Assembly: GCA_963773665.1 (NCBI GenBank)
Contig: CAVZBZ010000001.1
Span: 868,001-932,000 of the forward strand
Direction: 5' to 3'
DNA from: DATJLY01 sp963773665
Lineage (GTDB): Bacteria > Pseudomonadota > Alphaproteobacteria > ATCC43930 > CGMCC-115725
Length of the DNA stretch: 64,000 nucleotides
How positions within the stretch are numbered: the first letter of the stretch is position 1; every line of letters starts with the position of its first letter. Shown in pieces: positions 8,506-17,693 of the stretch. Made by a program: the position numbers and the translations under genes. The notes beneath the pieces were generated by a model that was not told the origin of the DNA, did no database searches, and saw only the letters and a list, made by a program, of their open reading frames with translations.

Positions 8506-9314
8506 CGGCGCGGCGGCGCGCGATCGGAAGGTTCGAGCTGGTGCAGGCTCGAGGCCACGGCCTCGCCGAGCGCCGTGGTATGGACGGTCTGCGCCGGCGG
8601 CGGAAAGACCGGCTTCTCGCCCCTGAGCTTCGCCTGCACGAGCTGGAACAGCGCCTCCTGGAAGCGCTCGCGGAAATCGCGGCGCGGATCGAAGGCGCCG
8701 CTCAACCGGCCGATGACTTCCGCCGTCTTGTCGATCAACTCCGCGTCGAGCGCCTGCTCGGCGATCCCGGCGAAGGCCGTGTCCTCGCTGCGCAGTTCGG
8801 CCGCGGCACGCAAGGTCGTGAGCACGAGCCCACGGCCGCGCGGCTGGACAAGCGCCGCATATTCGCGCCCGCCGAGCACGATGTGACCGGTCGCCGATCG
8901 CCCCGCGCGCACCATCGCCGCACGAATGAGCGCATAGGATCCGGCCGACGCCGGCGCTTCCGGCAGGAGGTAATAGGGCGTGTCGAGATAGGCCGCATCG
9001 ATCGAGCCCGGGTCGAGAAACCGGTCGAGCACGATGTTGCGCATGCTTTCGACCTGCAGCTCGGCGAGCTCGCGCTCTTCGATCACGACGAAGCGGCCGG
9101 GCTCGAACTCGTACCCCTTCAAGAGCGCGTCGCGCGCGATCTCGCGGCCGGTCTGCGGATCGTACGGGCGCAGCTGCACCCGGTTGAGCGTGGTGCGGTT
9201 CAGGGGCTGCAGCCCGAGCTTGTCCATCCGGGCGACCGCGGGCTGCAGCCGGACGGCGCAGCTGATGCGCGCGAGAGAAAGATACCCCTTCCAAACCGTG
9301 CGCGGCGCCATCAT
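8481..9314 (-). CDS. ku: Non-homologous end joining protein Ku
   Basis: This 277-residue protein opens MMAPRTVWKGYLSLARISC and continues LQPLNRTTLNRVQ, GREIARDALLKGYEFEPGRF and VIEEREL, all typical of the bacterial Ku core. Ku homodimers ring DNA ends and recruit ligase LigD for double-strand break repair. The second ATG at 9311 (MAPRT) is an equally good start; longer readings have no Ku-like sequence. No ligD is in this window, so its partner is encoded elsewhere. The end of the gene overlaps the convergent PIG-L gene. Confidence 0.93.
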   Translation of the reverse strand: MMAPRTVWKGYLSLARISCAVRLQPAVARMDKLGLQPLNRTTLNRVQLRPYDPQTGREIARDALLKGYEFEPGRFVVIEERELAELQVESMRNIVLDRFLDPGSIDAAYLDTPYYLLPEAPASAGSYALIRAAMVRAGRSATGHIVLGGREYAALVQPRGRGLVLTTLRAAAELRSEDTAFAGIAEQALDAELIDKTAEVIGRLSGAFDPRRDFRERFQEALFQLVQAKLRGEKPVFPPPAQTVHTTALGEAVASSLHQLEPSDRAPPRRYTTALRQ

Positions 9315-9419
9315 AAAATCGCTTGGCCAATGACTGCTCGGCGGCCAACGTCCCGAGGAACCGATGGTTGCAGAGGGGCCGAAACCTCTTAAGGACATGG
9401 CACTGCGCGGAGGCGAGGC

Positions 9420-10214
9420 ATGACTCGTTGGCTCGGTGCGCTTTTCATGGTTCTGGTGGCGCCGCTATCGCTCGTTGCCGGGCGCGCGGGGGCCGCAACC
9501 TGCAATCCCTTCGTCGCGGCGAATCCCGCGATCCGCGCCGCTGCCGAGACGGACGGCGCGCAGGGCGTCGTGCGCCTCACCTTTCTCGGCCATGCGAGCT
9601 TTCTCATCGAGAGCCCGGCGGGCGTGACCATCGTCACCGACTACAACGGCTACATCCGGCCGCCGTCGCTGCCGGACATCGTCACGATGAATCATGCGCA
9701 CAGCTCGCACTACACGGATCACCCCGAACCCGGCATCAAGTACGTGCTGCGCGGCTGGGACACGGGCGAAGGCCCGCCGAACTGGGACTTCCACTTCCGC
9801 GACGTGCGCATCGGGAACGTCCTGACCAACATCCGCGACGGCATGGGCGGCACCGAGTTCGGCGGCAATTCGATCTTCGTGTTCGAGACCGCGGACCTTT
9901 GCATCGCGCATTTGAGCCACCTGCACCACACGCTCACGCCCGAGCATTTGGCGGCGCTTGGCCAGATCGACGTTCTGATGGTGCCGGTCGACGGCATGTT
10001 CACCCTGAGCCAATCCGACATGATCGAGGTGATCGCACAGATTCACCCGCTGCTCGTCATCCCGATGCATTTCTTCGGTCCCGCCGCGCTCGAGCGCTTC
10101 ATCGCGCGAATGGATGGGCGCTATCCGCTGACGCGCAGCGAGTCGGCGACGGTCGCGCTGTCCCGCGGAATGCTGCCCGGTTCGACCCAAATCCTGGTAC
10201 TTCCAGGGTTTTAG
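9420..10214 (+). CDS. Secreted metallo-beta-lactamase-fold hydrolase
   Basis: This 264-residue protein has an N-terminal signal peptide (MTRWLGALFMVLVAPLSLVA, probable cleavage after GRAGA). The mature part contains LTFLGHASFLIESPAGVTIV and TMNHAHSSHYTDH, resembling the UlaG/L-ascorbate-lactonase-like branch of the metallo-beta-lactamase fold. The usual HxHxDH motif is altered (NHAHSSHYTDH), so the metal site may differ. Substrate is unknown and export to the periplasm is likely. It is divergent from ku and followed by the PagL-like gene. Confidence 0.8.
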   Translation: MTRWLGALFMVLVAPLSLVAGRAGAATCNPFVAANPAIRAAAETDGAQGVVRLTFLGHASFLIESPAGVTIVTDYNGYIRPPSLPDIVTMNHAHSSHYTDHPEPGIKYVLRGWDTGEGPPNWDFHFRDVRIGNVLTNIRDGMGGTEFGGNSIFVFETADLCIAHLSHLHHTLTPEHLAALGQIDVLMVPVDGMFTLSQSDMIEVIAQIHPLLVIPMHFFGPAALERFIARMDGRYPLTRSESATVALSRGMLPGSTQILVLPGF

Positions 10215-10307
10215 GGCCCGGGTCGCGCAGTTCGGGCTTGGCATCGGCGGTAAAATGTGGCAAATGCGGGTGCGGCGCACGATCGAACCGATCGCAAGGA
10301 ACAAAAA

Positions 10308-10844
10308 ATGACGCGCTGGTTTGCACCTTTGGCCATCCTGTTCGTGGCGATCCCGCTGATCCGCCCGCACGCGGCGACCGGCATACTGGATGAGGCCGAA
10401 TTCGGCCTTTCGGCGCACGACATCGCGCTTGGCGACCCTCGGCGCGAGAGTGGCGTCGACGCCAATGGCGAGCTGCGCTTCGTCTCGCCGACGATACTCG
10501 CGCCGATCCTTGCGCCGCGGCCCCATGTCGGCGTCAGCATCAACAGCGCCGGCGGGAACTCCTATGTCTATGGCGGCCTCACCTGGACCGCGAACTTCAC
10601 GTCCTCCCTGTTCGGCAATCTGGGGCTCGGCGGCGCGGTGCACGATGGGCCGAACGCCAGCTCGACCCTGGATCACAAAGGCCTCGGAACGAGAGTCCTG
10701 TTCCACGAATATCTCGAGCTCGGCATGCACCTGAGCGCGCCGTGGAGCACCTCGATTTTTCTCGACCACATCTCCAACGCCGACCTCGGGTCGCACAATC
10801 CCGGCGTGACGAATATCGGGCTGCGCGCCGGATACGCCTTCTGA
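10308..10844 (+). CDS. PagL-like acyloxyacyl hydrolase (lipid A 3-O-deacylase family)
   Basis: This 178-residue outer-membrane beta-barrel candidate has a signal peptide. Its C-terminus carries FLDHISNADLG (the His-x-Ser-Asn active-site motif of PagL), NPGVTNIGLRAGYAF and a terminal Phe. PagL removes the 3-linked acyl chain from lipid A, changing outer-membrane properties and host recognition. AAGGA lies seven bases before the ATG at 10308, fixing the start. The position beside hopanoid and Mla-type genes fits an envelope-lipid role. Confidence 0.83.
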   Translation: MTRWFAPLAILFVAIPLIRPHAATGILDEAEFGLSAHDIALGDPRRESGVDANGELRFVSPTILAPILAPRPHVGVSINSAGGNSYVYGGLTWTANFTSSLFGNLGLGGAVHDGPNASSTLDHKGLGTRVLFHEYLELGMHLSAPWSTSIFLDHISNADLGSHNPGVTNIGLRAGYAF

Positions 10845-10983
10845 TCGCCGGGCCGGGACGCGGCGCCTGCGGTCTTGCGCCGCGGCGCGCGCTCCACAAT
10901 AAAGCAGCCATGCCGATCCGGTGTTCGCGCGTCCCAGCGGAGATTTCCGCCCCGATCGGCAGGGCGGCGCGGCTTCGCCACGC

Positions 10984-13569
10984 ATGATGGAAAAGGCGAT
11001 CGCAGCGCTCGTCGAGGCGAGCCGGCGTTACGCGGCGCCGCTCGTGCTCGGGCTGTTGCTCCTGTCGATCCTCGGCGCCTATTTCACGGCGAGCCACATC
11101 AGCTTCGACACCGATTTCGACAAGCTCATATCCGCCGACCTGCCGTGGCGCCAGCGCGAGGCCGAGATGGATCGCGCCTTCCCGCAGGACACCGACCTTC
11201 TCGCCATCGTCATCGACGGCAAGACCGCCGACCTTGCCGGCGACGCCGCCGACGCGCTCGCCAAGCGGCTCGCGGCGATGCCGCAGCTTTTCAGGACGGT
11301 GCGCGAACCCGGCGGCGGCGCGTTTTTCCGCCGCGAGGGCTTGCTGTTCCTTCCGCTCGAAGACGTGCAGGGGCTCAGCGACCAGATCATCCAGGCACAG
11401 CCCCTCATTGGCACGCTCGCGGCCGATCCGAGCCTGCGCGGCATTTTTGACGCGATCGATCTTATCGCCCAGGGCGCGGTCCACGGCGACATCGAAAAGG
11501 AGGCGCTCGCAAGCCCGCTCGCGGCGGTGACCCAATCGGTCGAGGCGGCCGTTCAGGGCCGCTACGCGCCGCTCTCGTGGCAGGCGCTGCTGAGCGGGCG
11601 CCGGCCCGATCCGCGCGAACTGCGCCGCTTCGTCCTGACGCAGCCGGTGCTCGACTTCAGCCAACTCGAGCCCGGCGCTCCCGCCGCCCAGGCGGTCCGC
11701 GAGGCCGCCCGAAACCTCGGCCTCACGCCCGAGCGCGGCGTCAGCGTGCGCTTGACCGGCTCGGTCGCCTTCTCGGACGACCAGCTTGCGACGCTGTCGC
11801 GCGGCGCGGGATTCACGACGTCGCTTTCGCTCGGCCTCTTGACCCTGTGGCTGTTCCTTGCGCTGCGCTCGCCGCGGCTCGTCGTCGCGATCGTCGCGAC
11901 GCTCCTCGTGGGGCTCGTCGCCTGCGGCACCTTCGCGATCGGTGCGGTCGGGCCGCTCAATCCGATTTCGGCGGCCTTCGCCGTGCTCTTCATCGGCCTT
12001 GCGATCGACTTCGGCATCCAGTTCAGCGTCCGCTATCGCGACGAGCGCTTCCGCGCCGACGATCTCGCCGAGGCGCTGCGCCGCACCGCCACCGGCGTCG
12101 GCGGCCCGCTTGCCGTGGCGGCGGCGGCGACATCGGTCGGATTCTTCTCGTTCGTGCCGACCGACTATACAGGGGTGTCGGACCTCGGCCTCATTGCCGG
12201 GGTCGGCATGCTGATCGCGCTCGCGCTCAATCTGTCGCTGTTGCCGGCGCTCCTCACGCTGTTGAAGCCGCGCGCCGAAAAGCGGGCGGTCGGATTTTTG
12301 CGGCTTGCGCCGCTCAATCGGATGCTGGTCGAGCGCCGCACTGCGGTGCTGGCGCTCTCAGGGTTCATTGCGATCGCGGCGGCCGCGGCGCTTCCGTGGC
12401 TGCGCTTCGACTTCAACCCGCTCGACCTGCAGAACCAGCACACCGAGGCGATGCAGGTGCTGAACGAGCTCAAATCGGATTCCACCGACACGCCCTATAC
12501 GGTCGAGATTCTGACGCCATCGGCCGATGCCGCGGCGGCGCTGGCGCAGCGTCTCGATGGCGTGACCGAGGTGGCTCAGACGGTCACGGTCGAAAGCTTC
12601 GTGCCGCGGGATCAGGACAAGAAGCTCGCGCTTCTTGCCGATGCCGCAACGCTCCTCGGACCGACGCTGTCGCCGCCGCAACTGAAGCCGGCGCCGAGCG
12701 ACTCCCAAATCGCCGCTTCGATGGCGGATTGCGCCAAGGATCTGGAGGAGGCGGGAACGCGCGGCATCGCGGCGGCAAGCCGCCTCGCGCACGCGCTGCG
12801 CGAGGCCGAGGCGCGCGGCGGCGCGGTCCTGCCGGCGCTTAGCGCCAATCTCGCCGCGGGGCTGCCGCGCCGGCTCGACGATCTCCGCCAATCGTTTATG
12901 GCGCAGCCGGTCTCGCTTGCCACTCTGCCGGACGAAATCGAACGCGACTGGGCGACGCCCGACGGACGCGCGCGTGTCCAGGTTTTTCCAAAGGGCGGCG
13001 CCCCTGACAATGAAGCGATCAGGCGTTTCGTCGGCGCCGTGCGCGCAGTCGCGCCCGACGCGACCGGGACGCCGGTGACGATCCAGGAATCGGCCAACAC
13101 GGTGACCCATGCCTTCGCCGTCGCGGGTGCGATCGCGATCGTGGCGATCGCGCTGCTGCTTTATCTGGTGCTGCGGCGCGTGCGCGACGTGGCGCTGGTG
13201 CTGGCGCCGCTCGCGCTCGCCGGATTGTTGACGCTGGCGACCGGTGCTGTGGTCGACATGCCGCTCAATTTCGCCAACATCATCACCCTGCCGCTGATGC
13301 TGGGCATTGGCGTGGCGTTCGATGTGTATTTCGTGATGCGCTGGCGCGCAGGGAACGGCGACCTGCTGCAATCGAGCACGGCGCGCGCCATCCTCTTCAG
13401 CGCGCTCACGACCGGCACGGCGTTCGGCAGCCTTGCGATCTCGGATCATCCCGGCACGGCCGAGATGGGCAAGCTCCTCTCGCTCGCGCTGTTCTATACG
13501 CTCGTCGTGACGTTTTTGGTGCTGCCGGCACTGCTGGGGCCGGTGCGGCGCCGCCCGGACGGCGCCTAG
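10984..13569 (+). CDS. hpnN: Hopanoid-associated RND transporter HpnN (MMPL family)
   Basis: This 861-residue RND-type membrane protein has one N-terminal span (VLGLLLLSILGAYFTA), a large periplasmic loop (starting near SFDTDFDKLIS), a cluster of spans around residues 270-470, a second loop and a final cluster of spans. This is the duplicated MMPL/HpnN arrangement. HpnN moves hopanoids to the outer membrane. Hopanoid genes hpnI, hpnJ and hpnM within 7 kb support HpnN over a generic MMPL protein. ATG codons at 10984 and 10987 are both possible; the frame before them looks non-coding. Confidence 0.9.
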   Translation: MMEKAIAALVEASRRYAAPLVLGLLLLSILGAYFTASHISFDTDFDKLISADLPWRQREAEMDRAFPQDTDLLAIVIDGKTADLAGDAADALAKRLAAMPQLFRTVREPGGGAFFRREGLLFLPLEDVQGLSDQIIQAQPLIGTLAADPSLRGIFDAIDLIAQGAVHGDIEKEALASPLAAVTQSVEAAVQGRYAPLSWQALLSGRRPDPRELRRFVLTQPVLDFSQLEPGAPAAQAVREAARNLGLTPERGVSVRLTGSVAFSDDQLATLSRGAGFTTSLSLGLLTLWLFLALRSPRLVVAIVATLLVGLVACGTFAIGAVGPLNPISAAFAVLFIGLAIDFGIQFSVRYRDERFRADDLAEALRRTATGVGGPLAVAAAATSVGFFSFVPTDYTGVSDLGLIAGVGMLIALALNLSLLPALLTLLKPRAEKRAVGFLRLAPLNRMLVERRTAVLALSGFIAIAAAAALPWLRFDFNPLDLQNQHTEAMQVLNELKSDSTDTPYTVEILTPSADAAAALAQRLDGVTEVAQTVTVESFVPRDQDKKLALLADAATLLGPTLSPPQLKPAPSDSQIAASMADCAKDLEEAGTRGIAAASRLAHALREAEARGGAVLPALSANLAAGLPRRLDDLRQSFMAQPVSLATLPDEIERDWATPDGRARVQVFPKGGAPDNEAIRRFVGAVRAVAPDATGTPVTIQESANTVTHAFAVAGAIAIVAIALLLYLVLRRVRDVALVLAPLALAGLLTLATGAVVDMPLNFANIITLPLMLGIGVAFDVYFVMRWRAGNGDLLQSSTARAILFSALTTGTAFGSLAISDHPGTAEMGKLLSLALFYTLVVTFLVLPALLGPVRRRPDGA

Positions 13570-13573
13570 CGGT

Positions 13574-15001
13574 TCAGTTCACCGCCGCGCGTTCGCGCAG
13601 GAACTGGAAGAACTCGACGCCCTCGCGCAGGCGCCGCCGCATCATCTCGGGGCTGCGCGCCATTTCGCCCACGATCGAGGCGATCTTGCCGGCGCGGAAA
13701 TAGAAGCGCTTGTAGAACACCTCGACGGAATTGAAGATTTCGCGATGCGACAGGTGCGGATATTGCAGCGGCGCGATCTGGATGCCGTGGTCGTCGACGA
13801 GCTCGGCATTCTCGGCATCGAGCCAGCCGTTCTCGAGCGCCTGGCGATGGAGGAACGTCCCGGGATAGGGCGCCGCGAGCGAGACCTGGATCGTGTGCGG
13901 ATTGATCTCGGTGGCAAACCGGATGGTCTCTTCGATGGTCTCCTTGGTCTCGCCGGGAAGGCCGAGGATGAAGGTGCCGTGAATGGTCACGCCGACCTCG
14001 TGGCAGTCGCGCGTGAAGCGCCGCGCCACGTCCACCAGCATGCCCTTCTTGATGTTGTGCAGGATCTGCTGGTTGCCGGATTCATATCCGACCAGGAGAA
14101 GCCTGAGCCCGTTGTCGCGCATGACCGCGAGCGTTTTCCGCGGCACGTTGGCCTTGGCGTTGCACGACCAGGTGACGCCGAGCTTGCCCAGCTCGCGCGC
14201 GATCGCCTCGGTGCGCGGCAGGTTGTCGGTGAAGGTGTCGTCGTCGAAGAAGAATTCGCGCACCTGCGGGAAGTAGCTCTTGGCGAGGCGAATCTCGTCG
14301 ATGACGTGGCCGACGCTGCGCACGCGGTAGCGATGGCCGCCGACCGTCTGCGGCCAGAGGCAGAACGTGCAGCGCGACTTGCAGCCGCGCCCGGTATAGA
14401 GCGAGACGTACGGGTGCTTCAGATAGCCGATGAAATAGTCCTCGATCCGGAGGTCGCGCTTGTAAACCTCGGTCACGAACGGAAGCTGATCCATGTCCTC
14501 GAGGATCGCACGCTCGGGATTGTGCACGATCACGCCGCCGGCGTTGCGGAAGCTCAATCCGGCGATGCCGTCGGGCGCGTGGCCCTCGGCATATTCCTTG
14601 ATGGTGAAGTCGAACTCGTTGCGGCCGACGAAATCGATCGCCGTCGAGGCGGCGAGGCTCGCGTCCGGCTCGACCGCCACCTTGGCGCCGACGAAGCCGA
14701 TCTTGAGTGCGGGGTTGACGTCCTTCATGGCCTCGGCGACGCGGACGTCGTTGGCGAAGGACGGGCTCGAGGTGTGCAGGACGAGCAGCTCGTAGGAACG
14801 CGCGAGCGGGAGGATCTGGGCAAGCGTCATGCGCGCGGGCGGCGCGTCGATGAGGCGGCTCCCCGGCACGAGCGCCGCCGGCTGCGCCAGCCAGGTCGGA
14901 TACCAGAACGAGCGGATCTCGCGCCGCGCCTGATAGCGCGAGCCCGCGCCGCCGTCGAACCCGTCAAAGGACGGCGGGTGTAGGAACAGAGTTTTCATCA
15001 T
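13574..15001 (-). CDS. hpnJ: Hopanoid biosynthesis radical SAM protein HpnJ
   Basis: This 475-residue B12-binding-type radical SAM protein begins MKTLFLHPPSFDGFDGGAG and has the cluster motif in GRGCKSRCTFCLWPQ (Cx3Cx2C). FFFDDDTFTDN and LLVGYESGNQQILHNIKKG follow. HpnJ contracts glucosamine on bacteriohopanetetrol to form the cyclitol ether. The first ATG at 15001 overlaps the hpnI stop (ATGA), so the two are coupled. It is convergent with hpnN, whose stop is 4 bases away. Confidence 0.92.
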   Translation of the reverse strand: MMKTLFLHPPSFDGFDGGAGSRYQARREIRSFWYPTWLAQPAALVPGSRLIDAPPARMTLAQILPLARSYELLVLHTSSPSFANDVRVAEAMKDVNPALKIGFVGAKVAVEPDASLAASTAIDFVGRNEFDFTIKEYAEGHAPDGIAGLSFRNAGGVIVHNPERAILEDMDQLPFVTEVYKRDLRIEDYFIGYLKHPYVSLYTGRGCKSRCTFCLWPQTVGGHRYRVRSVGHVIDEIRLAKSYFPQVREFFFDDDTFTDNLPRTEAIARELGKLGVTWSCNAKANVPRKTLAVMRDNGLRLLLVGYESGNQQILHNIKKGMLVDVARRFTRDCHEVGVTIHGTFILGLPGETKETIEETIRFATEINPHTIQVSLAAPYPGTFLHRQALENGWLDAENAELVDDHGIQIAPLQYPHLSHREIFNSVEVFYKRFYFRAGKIASIVGEMARSPEMMRRRLREGVEFFQFLRERAAVN

Positions 15002-16155
15002 GCTCGGCTGTCTCCGTCGAGGGTCAACTCGCCCCCGGGTCCGACGCGGAAGGTGCGGTCGCGCCATTCCACCCTGCGCGTGAAGAAGCTAGCGACAAAT
15101 ACCGCAAACGACAACACGTCCCGGACCGGCAGCAGATAAAGCGGCGACGGCGGCAGGCCGAGCGCGCGGTCGACGGCAAGCATGCTTGCACAGCGGCAAA
15201 GCAAGGCAATCGCCAGCATCGCCGCACCGGCCGCGGGCAGGACGCCGAGCGAAGCGGCGAGCGCCGCCATTACGACAGGCTGCGTCACGACCGAGCCTAC
15301 GAAACCCATGGGCGCGACGAGGCGGATGGTGCGGGCCCAGCGCAGCTCGTGGCGAAAGAGTGCGGCAAGGCTGGGCTCGGCAATGACGTTGTCGACGAGA
15401 TAGGAGCACAGCTCAATCCGCCCGCCCGCGCGCCGCACCGCGGCGCCGAGCGCGTAATCGTCCGCAAGATCGTCCTCGATCGCGCTCAATCCGCCGATGC
15501 GCTCGAGCGTCTCGCGGCGCAGCGCGATCGAGGCGCCGAAACAGCCGGCGCCGGCGCCGATCGCCTCCGCGACCGCGGCCTGCGGCAGGAAGCCATGGTT
15601 GATGTGGAGACAGGCGAGCCGCGACCACAGGCCGCCGGCCGGCGAACCGCGATAAAGGCAGGTGACGATGCCGACCGCGGGATCGGCGAGCGGCGCGCTC
15701 ACGGCGGCGAGGTAGCCCGGGCCGACGCGCATGTCGCTGTCGGCGATGACCAGGATGTCATGCCGCGCCGCAGGCAGCATATTGTGCAGGTTCGCGACCT
15801 TGAGGTTGCGTCCGCGCTGGCGGCGATCCGCCACCAGGACGAGATCCGCTTCGGGAAACTCCGCCATGAGCCGCTCTGCCGTCGCGACCGCCGGGTCGCC
15901 CGTGTCGCGCACGCCGAACACGATCTGGAAGGCGGGATAATCCTGCCGGCAGAACGAGCGGAGATTGGCCGCGAGATCGTGATCCTCGCCACACAGCGGC
16001 TTCAGAATGCTGATCGGCGGACGCGTCCCCCCGTCCCGGGGGCGGCGCGCGAACAGACGGCGCACGGCAAAGGCGCTGAAGCCAAGAAATAGGCAGCCGA
16101 CCGCGCTCAGCCCCAAGAGGGCCAGGGCAAGAAGCTCGACCGCCGTTAACGTCAT
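14998..16155 (-). CDS. hpnI: Hopanoid glycosyltransferase HpnI (ceramide-glucosyltransferase-like)
   Basis: This 385-residue GT2 protein has an N-terminal span (LLALALLGLSAVGCLFLGFS), a catalytic core with PISILKPLCGEDHDL, VIADSDMRVGPGYL (DxD), EDDLADDYALG and HELRWART (resembling the (Q/R)xxRW motif), and several C-terminal membrane spans. HpnI transfers GlcNAc to bacteriohopanetetrol as the first step of cyclitol-ether head-group synthesis. The ATG at 16155 gives the membrane-leading N-terminus; the upstream extension is not family-like. hpnK, the deacetylase step, is not next to it. Confidence 0.9.
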   Translation of the reverse strand: MTLTAVELLALALLGLSAVGCLFLGFSAFAVRRLFARRPRDGGTRPPISILKPLCGEDHDLAANLRSFCRQDYPAFQIVFGVRDTGDPAVATAERLMAEFPEADLVLVADRRQRGRNLKVANLHNMLPAARHDILVIADSDMRVGPGYLAAVSAPLADPAVGIVTCLYRGSPAGGLWSRLACLHINHGFLPQAAVAEAIGAGAGCFGASIALRRETLERIGGLSAIEDDLADDYALGAAVRRAGGRIELCSYLVDNVIAEPSLAALFRHELRWARTIRLVAPMGFVGSVVTQPVVMAALAASLGVLPAAGAAMLAIALLCRCASMLAVDRALGLPPSPLYLLPVRDVLSFAVFVASFFTRRVEWRDRTFRVGPGGELTLDGDSRA

Positions 16156-16299
16156 TCTAGGATTCGCCCGGTTAACTCTATCGCGCGGGCCTGGCTTGCA
16201 TGGGCAAAAATGCTGTTGCATTCGCCCCTGCGAGCGTTAACCATGCCTGCCCCTCGTGGTCTCGTCATTATAAAGCATTTCTCCCCACCTGGAGGTTCA

Positions 16300-17085
16300 G
16301 TGGCCTGTCACCTGCCCGCCGCAGCGCGCCGTCTTGCGAGTTTCTTGATGGCCGCTTCGCTCGCCGCTCTGGCCGCGTGCGCCACGCCGCCCAGCGACCC
16401 GGCGGCGCGCAAGGATTTCGAAGCGACGAACGATCCGCTCGAGCCCATGAATCGGGATATCTTCCAGTTCAATCTGTACCTCGACCGGTATTTCATCAAG
16501 CCGGTCGCCCAGGGCTACGTCAAGGTCGTGCCGCAATTCGCGCGCAACACGATCCGCAACTTCCTGCACAATCTCGGCGAGCCGGTCATCTTCGCGAACG
16601 ACATGATGGAGGCGGAATGGCAGGCCGCAAATCTCACGGCCGCGCGCTTCATCATCAACAGCACGTTCGGGCTCGGCGGCACGATCGATTTCGCGGGCGA
16701 CAACGGCGTCGAGCGCCAGAGCGGCGATTTCGGCCAGACGCTTTACGCCTGGGGCTCGCCCGAGGGGCCTTATCTCGTCCTGCCCATTCTCGGGCCATCG
16801 AACCCGCGCGACGCCATCGGCATGGGCGTCGACGGCTTCATGGACCCGTTCGGCTATCTCGCCGGCGATTACGGCGCGAGCAACAGCGCGACGATCGGCC
16901 GCATGTCCGCCTCGGGCGTCGATCTGCGCGCGCGCAACATCGACACGCTCGACGATCTGGAGCGCAACGCGATCGATTTCTACGCCGAAATGCGCAGCCT
17001 TTACCGCCAACATCGCGCCGCCGAGCTGCGGCACGGCCGTCCCGCGCCGATGCCCAATCTCGACATCGAGGGCACCGGCCCCTAG
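16300..17085 (+). CDS. mlaA: MlaA/VacJ family outer-membrane lipoprotein
   Basis: From the GTG at 16300 the product has 261 residues with a short, well-formed lipoprotein signal ending in the lipobox LAAC. The core holds NDPLEPMNRDIFQFNLYLDR, RNFLHNLGEPVIFANDMM, INSTFGLGGTIDFA and GPSNPRDAIGMG, all MlaA hallmarks. MlaA removes misplaced phospholipids from the outer leaflet of the outer membrane. A strong GGAGG at 16291-16295 decides for the GTG although spacing is only 4; the ATG at 16243 has no clear ribosome site. Its stop overlaps that of the convergent hpnM/mlaC-like gene by 4 bases. Confidence 0.9.
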   Translation: MACHLPAAARRLASFLMAASLAALAACATPPSDPAARKDFEATNDPLEPMNRDIFQFNLYLDRYFIKPVAQGYVKVVPQFARNTIRNFLHNLGEPVIFANDMMEAEWQAANLTAARFIINSTFGLGGTIDFAGDNGVERQSGDFGQTLYAWGSPEGPYLVLPILGPSNPRDAIGMGVDGFMDPFGYLAGDYGASNSATIGRMSASGVDLRARNIDTLDDLERNAIDFYAEMRSLYRQHRAAELRHGRPAPMPNLDIEGTGP

Positions 17086-17693
17086 CCGCTCAGTTCCGCC
17101 ACCTTGCGCTGCAGCAGCTCGACGAGCGCGCTGGGGCCGCCGCGGCGCAGCACCGAAGAAAATTCCGAGCGGCGCGTCGCCAGCTCGCTGACGGTGCCGC
17201 TGAGATAGACGTCGATCGCCTGCCAGCCCTCGTGGCCGTTGTGCATCAGGTAATCGAGCTCGACCTTCTCGCCGTCGGACTGCACAAGCTGGCTCTTGAC
17301 GATCGCGTCGCCGTTCACGACCGCCACCGCATCGTCCTGGACGTCGAACCGCTCGCCCGAATAGTCGTCGAACCGGTTGGAGTAGGTCGCGATACTGAAC
17401 GCGCTGAACCAATCGACAAGCTGCTGCTGCTGGTCCCCCGGAAGCGACGGCCACTGCAGCCCGACCATGAGCCGCGTCATCAGCGCGAAATCGAAGGTTC
17501 TCCGGCATGCCGGGGCGAGAAGGTTGCGCCTGCCGGCAAAGCCGAGGCGAGGCCCGCCCTTCATCGCGCTCATGAGCACGTCATAGAAGTATTGGATCGC
17601 CGCGACCGGCGATTGCGCTGCCGCGCGCGCGATGCGCGGACGCGCGAAAGCCGCCAACGCCAATCCTGCGAACAATTTCCGGCGCGCGATCAT
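17082..17693 (-). CDS. hpnM: HpnM / MlaC-type phospholipid-binding periplasmic protein
   Basis: This 203-residue protein has an N-terminal signal (RRKLFAGLALAAFARPRIARA) and the Ttg2D/MlaC fold pattern: ACRRTFDFALMTRLMVG, SAFSIATYSNRFDDYSGE, GEKVELDYLMHNGHEGWQAI and DVYLSGTVSELATRR SEF. MlaC shuttles lipids across the periplasm; the hopanoid-cluster member is called HpnM. Both names fit and the fold is secure. The ATG overlaps the dxs stop (ATGA), coupling it to isoprenoid synthesis genes, which favours HpnM. The convergent neighbour is mlaA. Confidence 0.85.
   Translation of the reverse strand: MIARRKLFAGLALAAFARPRIARAAAQSPVAAIQYFYDVLMSAMKGGPRLGFAGRRNLLAPACRRTFDFALMTRLMVGLQWPSLPGDQQQQLVDWFSAFSIATYSNRFDDYSGERFDVQDDAVAVVNGDAIVKSQLVQSDGEKVELDYLMHNGHEGWQAIDVYLSGTVSELATRRSEFSSVLRRGGPSALVELLQRKVAELSG

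Noticed and set aside
16145..16241. Three GTTAAC sites between hpnI and mlaA, considered as CtrA-type sites
   Set aside because: Spacing does not match TTAA-N7-TTAAC, so a CtrA site is not supported.
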